Assembly (NCBI GenBank): GCA_964627845.1
Contig: CAZVKL010000013.1
Location: 1-27,362, forward strand
Origin: DUUI01 sp964627845
GTDB lineage: Bacteria; Bacillota_I; Bacilli_A; Erysipelotrichales; Erysipelotrichaceae
Direction: 5' to 3'
DNA: 27,362 nt
Shown here: in pieces, positions 24,516-27,362 of the stretch
How the letters are laid out: each line of letters opens with the position of its first letter
How positions within the stretch are numbered: position 1 is the stretch's first letter
Translations under genes and position numbers: made by a program
The notes under the pieces: model-generated
Told to the model about the DNA's origin: nothing
The model's input: the letters and a program-made list of their open reading frames with translations, nothing else
Database searches by the model: none

Positions 24516-25633
24516 CAATATTCCTTTCCGTTGAGCGAAAAATGAAAGCTTACATTTTCATCTAGACGCTTTGCTTTTTCTATGACCGATTCCTTTTGTT
24601 TTTTATAAGCTTCTTTATCTTGAATATTTAAATCTAAAAAGATTGATGTTCTATAATGGCCTCTGACACAATATAACTTATTGATCGATAATTCATCCAC
24701 CCCTAAATCCAGTACCAATTGATGCATCTCTTTTTGTAGTGCTAAATCACTCGAGATTGGATCGATATGACAAACAGAATCAATATTTAATTGAGCGTTT
24801 AACTCTCTTTCTATCGAATCCACGATTCTATGTGCATCAACTAAATTCATTGTATCTGGTAATTCAATATCAATCGATACATGAATATGATTGGGGCCAT
24901 AATCATGTCCTTTGAGATTATGGTATCCCAAAATTTCTGGGTGCTCATTTATTATAGCATCAATCTCTGACATTAATTGACTAGAGAGTTTTCTCCCTAA
25001 TAGTTTTGAGAGTGTATTTTTTAAGAGAAGAATCCCTTGATAAATTAATAAGGCTGATAAGATAACACCTGCGATGCCATCAATAGGAAAATCAATGAAC
25101 TGCTGAGCCCATAAGGCAATTAACAATAGGATAGATGAATAGACATCGAGTTTACTATCTAAAATAACGGCTTCAATTAAGTCCGATTGAGTTAGTTGGT
25201 AGATTCTCTTATTTGCGACGACCATCAACCATTTAATCATGATTGAACTAATTAGGATCAACACAAACCAAAGACTAAAATAAAATGGTTGTGGGTTTCT
25301 TATTTTATCGATTGATTCAAATAAAAGATTTATACCAATAAATAAAATTAAAAATGAAATAAACTGTGTACCAATATATTCAATTCGACCATGACCAAAT
25401 GGATGATCTTCATCAGCTGGTTTTTGAGTTAGCTTGTTGGTTATTAAAGTTATGATTGAGTTTGAGAAATCAAACAAATTGTTAAAAGCATCTGATATCA
25501 GGGCGATCGATCCACTGATTAATCCACCACTAAGTTTCATGATAAATAAGATAAAATTACTAAATATTCCTATAAAAGCACTTAGGTTTAAGTTTTGATG
25601 TCGATTTCGTTTTTTAGAAAATAAAAAGTTCAC
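24515..25633 (-). CDS. Cation diffusion facilitator transporter, probable Mn2+ exporter
   Basis: A 372-residue CDF-family antiporter with six transmembrane helices (to about 220) and a long C-terminal cytoplasmic domain. In helix 2 the transport site reads DAFNNLFD, giving N51 and D55; in helix 5 DSKLD gives D159 and D163. The Zn2+ exporters have His at one of these sites; N-D-D-D is the pattern reported for Mn2+ CDFs such as streptococcal MntE. DHPFGHGR (about 76-83) is the usual CDF loop. The start is GTG with GGAGG before it. It follows mgtE by 74 nt and overlaps the carboxypeptidase start. Metal specificity is inferred only from these four residues. Confidence 0.9.
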   Translation of the reverse strand: MNFLFSKKRNRHQNLNLSAFIGIFSNFILFIMKLSGGLISGSIALISDAFNNLFDFSNSIITLITNKLTQKPADEDHPFGHGRIEYIGTQFISFLILFIGINLLFESIDKIRNPQPFYFSLWFVLILISSIMIKWLMVVANKRIYQLTQSDLIEAVILDSKLDVYSSILLLIALWAQQFIDFPIDGIAGVILSALLIYQGILLLKNTLSKLLGRKLSSQLMSEIDAIINEHPEILGYHNLKGHDYGPNHIHVSIDIELPDTMNLVDAHRIVDSIERELNAQLNIDSVCHIDPISSDLALQKEMHQLVLDLGVDELSINKLYCVRGHYRTSIFLDLNIQDKEAYKKQKESVIEKAKRLDENVSFHFSLNGKEY

Positions 25634-25687
25634 GTTTTTCCTCCAAATCTAAAGGAAATACGAAAACCTTTTAATTTCTTTTTTTTA

Positions 25688-25702
25688 CGAACAAAGTATA
25701 CC
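25688..25702 (-). promoter_or_regulatory. Possible extended -10 before the cation exporter
   Basis: On the minus strand TGG-TATACT (TATACT at about 25697-25702) lies some 65 nt before the GTG start, with no convincing -35. No terminator is visible between mgtE and this gene, so read-through from mgtE is equally possible. Confidence 0.3.
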
Positions 25703-25707
25703 AAATT

Positions 25708-26964
25708 TCAAATGCTAAAGAAATGAATGGCAATATTAAAATAGATAATGATTGATGCCGTATCAACAATCGTAGTAATTAATGGTGCTGACATAACAGC
25801 TGGATCTAAATTAAAGCGATCAGCTAAGAGTGGTAATAATGCGCCAATTAATTTTGCGATAATCACAGTTATCATTAAAGTTAAGGAGACGACGATGGCT
25901 ATTTCCCAAGATTGACCCATTATAATGATGCGTGCCCCATTAACAATGGCGAGTAAGAAACTGGTTATGATGGCGATTCTAAATTCTTTGTTAAGAACTT
26001 TCCAAGCATCTTTTAAGGCAATCTCATTGGTGGCTATTCCTCGTATGACTAAGGTTGAGGCTTGAGATCCAGAGTTTCCGCCAGTATCCATTAACATTGG
26101 GATAAATGAAACTAATATTGGTAAGGCTTCAAATGCATGTTCATATTTGACTAATAAAACCCCTGTGATGGTGGCTGATATCATTAAGACTAATAACCAC
26201 GTGAATCGTTTCTTAACATGGGTCCATATTGAGGTCTCTAGGTATGAATCTTCTAATGGACTCAGGGCTCCCATCTTTTCAAGGTCTTCACTTAACTCTT
26301 CTTGCATAACATCAACAATATAGTCAATGGTAATGTATCCTAAATAGTTCATCTCTTGATCAACAACGCCGACAACGACTAAGTCATAATTTGAGAAAGT
26401 GAACATCACTTCTTCTTGGTCTTGATGAGCATAAACAAAATGTTGAATTGGATGAGCGAAATCTTCTATTCTTATTTCGTCTGGTTGTTTTAGTAAATCT
26501 GTTACTTGAAAGTAACCAACTAATTTTGTTTGGTCTAAGACAAAAATGGTTGATGCATAATATAAGTCTTGTTGTTCTTTAATCGCATGGATAACTTCAG
26601 CGACCGTATCTGTTTTTTGAACGGTAAATGTGTCAATTAACATTAAACGCCCAGCTGAGTCGACTGGATATTCTAAAATATCTTCAACTGTTTCTTTGTT
26701 TTCTTGGTCTAAACGATGAAATAAAGTTTGATCATCTTCAATTAAATCGTCGATGGTGTCATATTCTAATTCTCTAAATAGTTCATTTAACTTTTGATCA
26801 TCCATGACTTCTAATAAGTCTTGTTGTCGATTAACACTCAAATGTTCAAACACTTCGATCATACTTTCAAAGTCTAACGCTTGAAGTTCTAAGGCTTGTT
26901 GTTGAATTGATAGCGTTGAGATCTTTTGAGCGAAATCATATGGATGCATATTTAATTTTTTCAT
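25708..26964 (-). CDS. mgtE: Magnesium transporter MgtE
   Basis: A 418-residue Mg2+ channel, the main Mg2+ entry route in many Bacillota. The N-terminal superhelical domain (about 1-105), two CBS domains (about 110-225) that close the pore when Mg2+ is high, and five transmembrane helices (about 250-418) are in the usual order. The pore motif PMLMDTGGNSGSQAS and the APLITTIVDT segment in the last helices are intact. It is a little shorter than most (about 450) because the N-terminus is trimmed. AAAAGGAG precedes the ATG. It lies behind an M-box riboswitch, terminator and short leader ORF, so expression should rise when Mg2+ is low. Confidence 0.96.
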   Translation of the reverse strand: MKKLNMHPYDFAQKISTLSIQQQALELQALDFESMIEVFEHLSVNRQQDLLEVMDDQKLNELFRELEYDTIDDLIEDDQTLFHRLDQENKETVEDILEYPVDSAGRLMLIDTFTVQKTDTVAEVIHAIKEQQDLYYASTIFVLDQTKLVGYFQVTDLLKQPDEIRIEDFAHPIQHFVYAHQDQEEVMFTFSNYDLVVVGVVDQEMNYLGYITIDYIVDVMQEELSEDLEKMGALSPLEDSYLETSIWTHVKKRFTWLLVLMISATITGVLLVKYEHAFEALPILVSFIPMLMDTGGNSGSQASTLVIRGIATNEIALKDAWKVLNKEFRIAIITSFLLAIVNGARIIIMGQSWEIAIVVSLTLMITVIIAKLIGALLPLLADRFNLDPAVMSAPLITTIVDTASIIIYFNIAIHFFSI

Positions 26965-26989
26965 GGCTTTCTCCTTTTCTTTCTTAGTG

Positions 26990-27037
26990 TTATTTGAGAA
27001 ATTGGGTAAACCAACTTCGGGGATTGTCTTTATTCAT
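26990..27037 (-). CDS. 15-residue leader ORF between the M-box and mgtE
   Basis: Reading the minus strand, AAAGGAG stands 9 nt before ATG 27037, and the frame runs 15 codons to TAA: MNKDNPRSWFTQFLK. The Shine-Dalgarno is as strong as that of mgtE. The frame lies wholly between the riboswitch terminator and mgtE (25 nt to the mgtE ATG). It includes the adjacent codons CCC-CGA, which I would expect to be rare in such an AT-rich genome. A 9-bp perfect inverted repeat covers its start codon. It could be a regulatory leader peptide, a small membrane-associated protein, or chance; I cannot name it. Confidence 0.5.
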   Translation of the reverse strand: MNKDNPRSWFTQFLK

Positions 27038-27045
27038 GGTTTACC
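27005..27045 (-). promoter_or_regulatory. 9-bp hairpin overlapping the leader ORF start
   Basis: GGTAAACCA and TGGTTTACC (27005-27013 and 27037-27045) form a perfect 9-bp inverted repeat with a 23-nt loop. In the RNA the A of the leader ORF's AUG is the last paired base and the Shine-Dalgarno lies just outside the stem. The hairpin ends about 25 nt before the mgtE Shine-Dalgarno. Confidence 0.6.
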
Positions 27046-27057
27046 ACTCCTTTCATG

Positions 27058-27084
27058 AAAAAAACCTCTCCAAAAGAAAGGCTT
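27058..27084 (-). terminator. Riboswitch expression-platform terminator
   Basis: On the minus strand CCTTTC (27081-27076) pairs with GAGAGG (27070-27065) around a TTTTG loop, extended by A-T and G-T pairs, and is followed by TTTTTTT (27064-27058). It should end transcription before the leader ORF and mgtE when Mg2+ is bound. Confidence 0.8.
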
Positions 27085-27240
27085 AACAGTCAAAGTCCGT
27101 GTGGGCTTTAGCTCATAAAGGCATAACAGATACATTAGATAGACCCTTGTCGAGTATATCTTCTAACCACTAATTTCGAGTCTCCTCTGATTAGGGTAGT
27201 ACCCTCTATCCTTTAAGTAACCTTACTTACCGGCCTTTTC
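27058..27240 (-). ncRNA. M-box (ykoK leader) Mg2+ riboswitch with intrinsic terminator
   Basis: The minus-strand RNA upstream of mgtE follows the M-box order. GGTAAGTAAGGTTAC (27231-27217) corresponds to the conserved GTTAGGTGAGGCT block, GTACTACCC (27202-27194) to the CTACTGCCC block, and GAGCTAAAGCCCACACGG (27114-27097) to the GTGCTAAAGCTCTACGG block. The closing P1 helix can be drawn: GGCCG (27235-27231) against CGGAC (27099-27095) with one G-A, and flanking A-T pairs. An expression platform follows at once: AAGCCTTTC/GAGAGGTTT (about 27084-27062) with seven T. In the family Mg2+ binding favours the terminator. The match is from memory of the consensus; a covariance search would settle it. 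Confidence 0.8.
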
Positions 27241-27269
27241 ATTATAACGACTAAAATTGATATTGACAA
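27241..27269 (-). promoter_or_regulatory. Promoter of the M-box-mgtE transcript
   Basis: On the minus strand TTGTCA (27264-27269) and a perfect TATAAT (27241-27246) are separated by 17 bp. The start is expected at about 27234-27235, so the aptamer begins at the very 5' end of the RNA. The -35 occupies the same base pairs as the -35 of the divergent tRNA promoter. Confidence 0.75.
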
Positions 27270-27292
27270 TGACTATTATAAAATTGTATAAT
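27263..27292 (+). promoter_or_regulatory. Promoter of the tRNA-Leu gene
   Basis: A perfect TTGACA (27263-27268) and a perfect TATAAT (27287-27292) are separated by 18 bp. The start at about 27298-27299 lies some 10 nt before the tRNA 5' end. Both hexamers are consensus, as usual for stable-RNA promoters. Confidence 0.85.
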
Positions 27293-27308
27293 ACCTAAGC
27301 AACTAAAC

Positions 27309-27362
27309 GCGCGTGTGGCGAAATTGGCAGACGCACTAGACTTAGGATCTAGCGGGCAACCA
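27309..27362 (+). tRNA. tRNA-Leu, anticodon UAG, 3' part beyond the window
   Basis: The 5' acceptor strand GCGCGTG (27309-27315), a D arm GCG...CGC with the TTGGCAGA loop, and an anticodon arm CTAGA-CTTAGGA-TCTAG (27336-27352) match bacterial tRNA-Leu. The loop gives anticodon UAG (27343-27345), reading CUN codons. The sequence ends at the start of the long variable arm expected of class II tRNA-Leu; the T arm and 3' end lie outside. More tRNA genes may follow. Confidence 0.93.

Noticed and set aside
25634..25700. AAAGG/CCTTT hairpin in the exporter leader as a regulatory element
   Set aside because: Only five base pairs in an A/T-rich leader; no more than chance would give.
27058..27240. 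T-box, yybP-ykoY (Mn2+) or other riboswitch before mgtE
   Set aside because: No T-box sequence AGGGTGGNACCGCG and no yybP-ykoY core; the three ordered blocks and P1 fit the M-box best.

Overview
The window looks like a chromosomal segment of a low-GC, AT-rich Bacillota (Firmicutes) bacterium using the standard bacterial code: pcrA, the patatin-like gene and the cation-efflux gene all end in TGA, which rules out a TGA=Trp Mycoplasma-type code. The order pcrA-ligA-camS-gatC-gatA-gatB-rlmCD is typical of Bacilli and relatives. A D,D-carboxypeptidase lipoprotein implies peptidoglycan, and a prepilin peptidase suggests competence or type IV pili. A short GatA with an unusual active-site neighbour hints at a lineage away from Bacillus/Staphylococcus (for example Erysipelotrichia-, Turicibacter- or Izemoplasma-like), but I cannot fix the genus. 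Genes are tightly packed, often overlapping by 1-20 nt, and nearly all are on the minus strand.

Layout, in the direction of minus-strand transcription from the right end. (1) 27309-27362 is the 5' part of a plus-strand tRNA-Leu(UAG). Divergent from it, and sharing the same -35 DNA, is a promoter for an M-box (Mg2+) riboswitch with terminator, followed by a 15-codon leader ORF with a strong Shine-Dalgarno, and then mgtE. (2) Next come a cation-efflux transporter with a Mn-type N-D-D-D site, a VanY-type carboxypeptidase lipoprotein and a flavodoxin with its own promoter and terminator. (3) A MarR regulator, two asymmetric ABC half-exporters and a NUDIX hydrolase form one overlapping operon ending in a strong terminator. 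(4) A short-chain dehydrogenase is coupled to a CBS/DRTGG inorganic pyrophosphatase, whose 3' end overlaps a convergent prepilin peptidase gene. (5) A YhfC-like membrane protein, a thioredoxin-like protein, a GNAT acetyltransferase, YajC, cardiolipin synthase and a patatin-like phospholipase follow; the last overlaps the convergent rluA-family gene. (6) From a 68-bp divergent promoter region, pcrA, ligA, camS, gatCAB, a membrane protein of unknown function and rlmCD run off the left end of the window.

Functional themes: genome maintenance (PcrA, LigA), translation (GatCAB for Gln-tRNA(Gln)/Asn-tRNA(Asn), RNA modification by RlmCD and the RluA-family enzyme), divalent-metal homeostasis (MgtE under an M-box, a Mn-type exporter, a probably Mn-dependent pyrophosphatase) and the envelope (cardiolipin synthase, patatin, VanY, CamS, YajC). 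I see no insertion sequence, prophage, CRISPR array or defence island. The most interesting signals are small and regulatory: the leader ORF with a start-overlapping hairpin between the M-box and mgtE, the shared -35 between mgtE and tRNA-Leu, the predicted leaderless rluA-family mRNA, and the altered GatA active-site motif.
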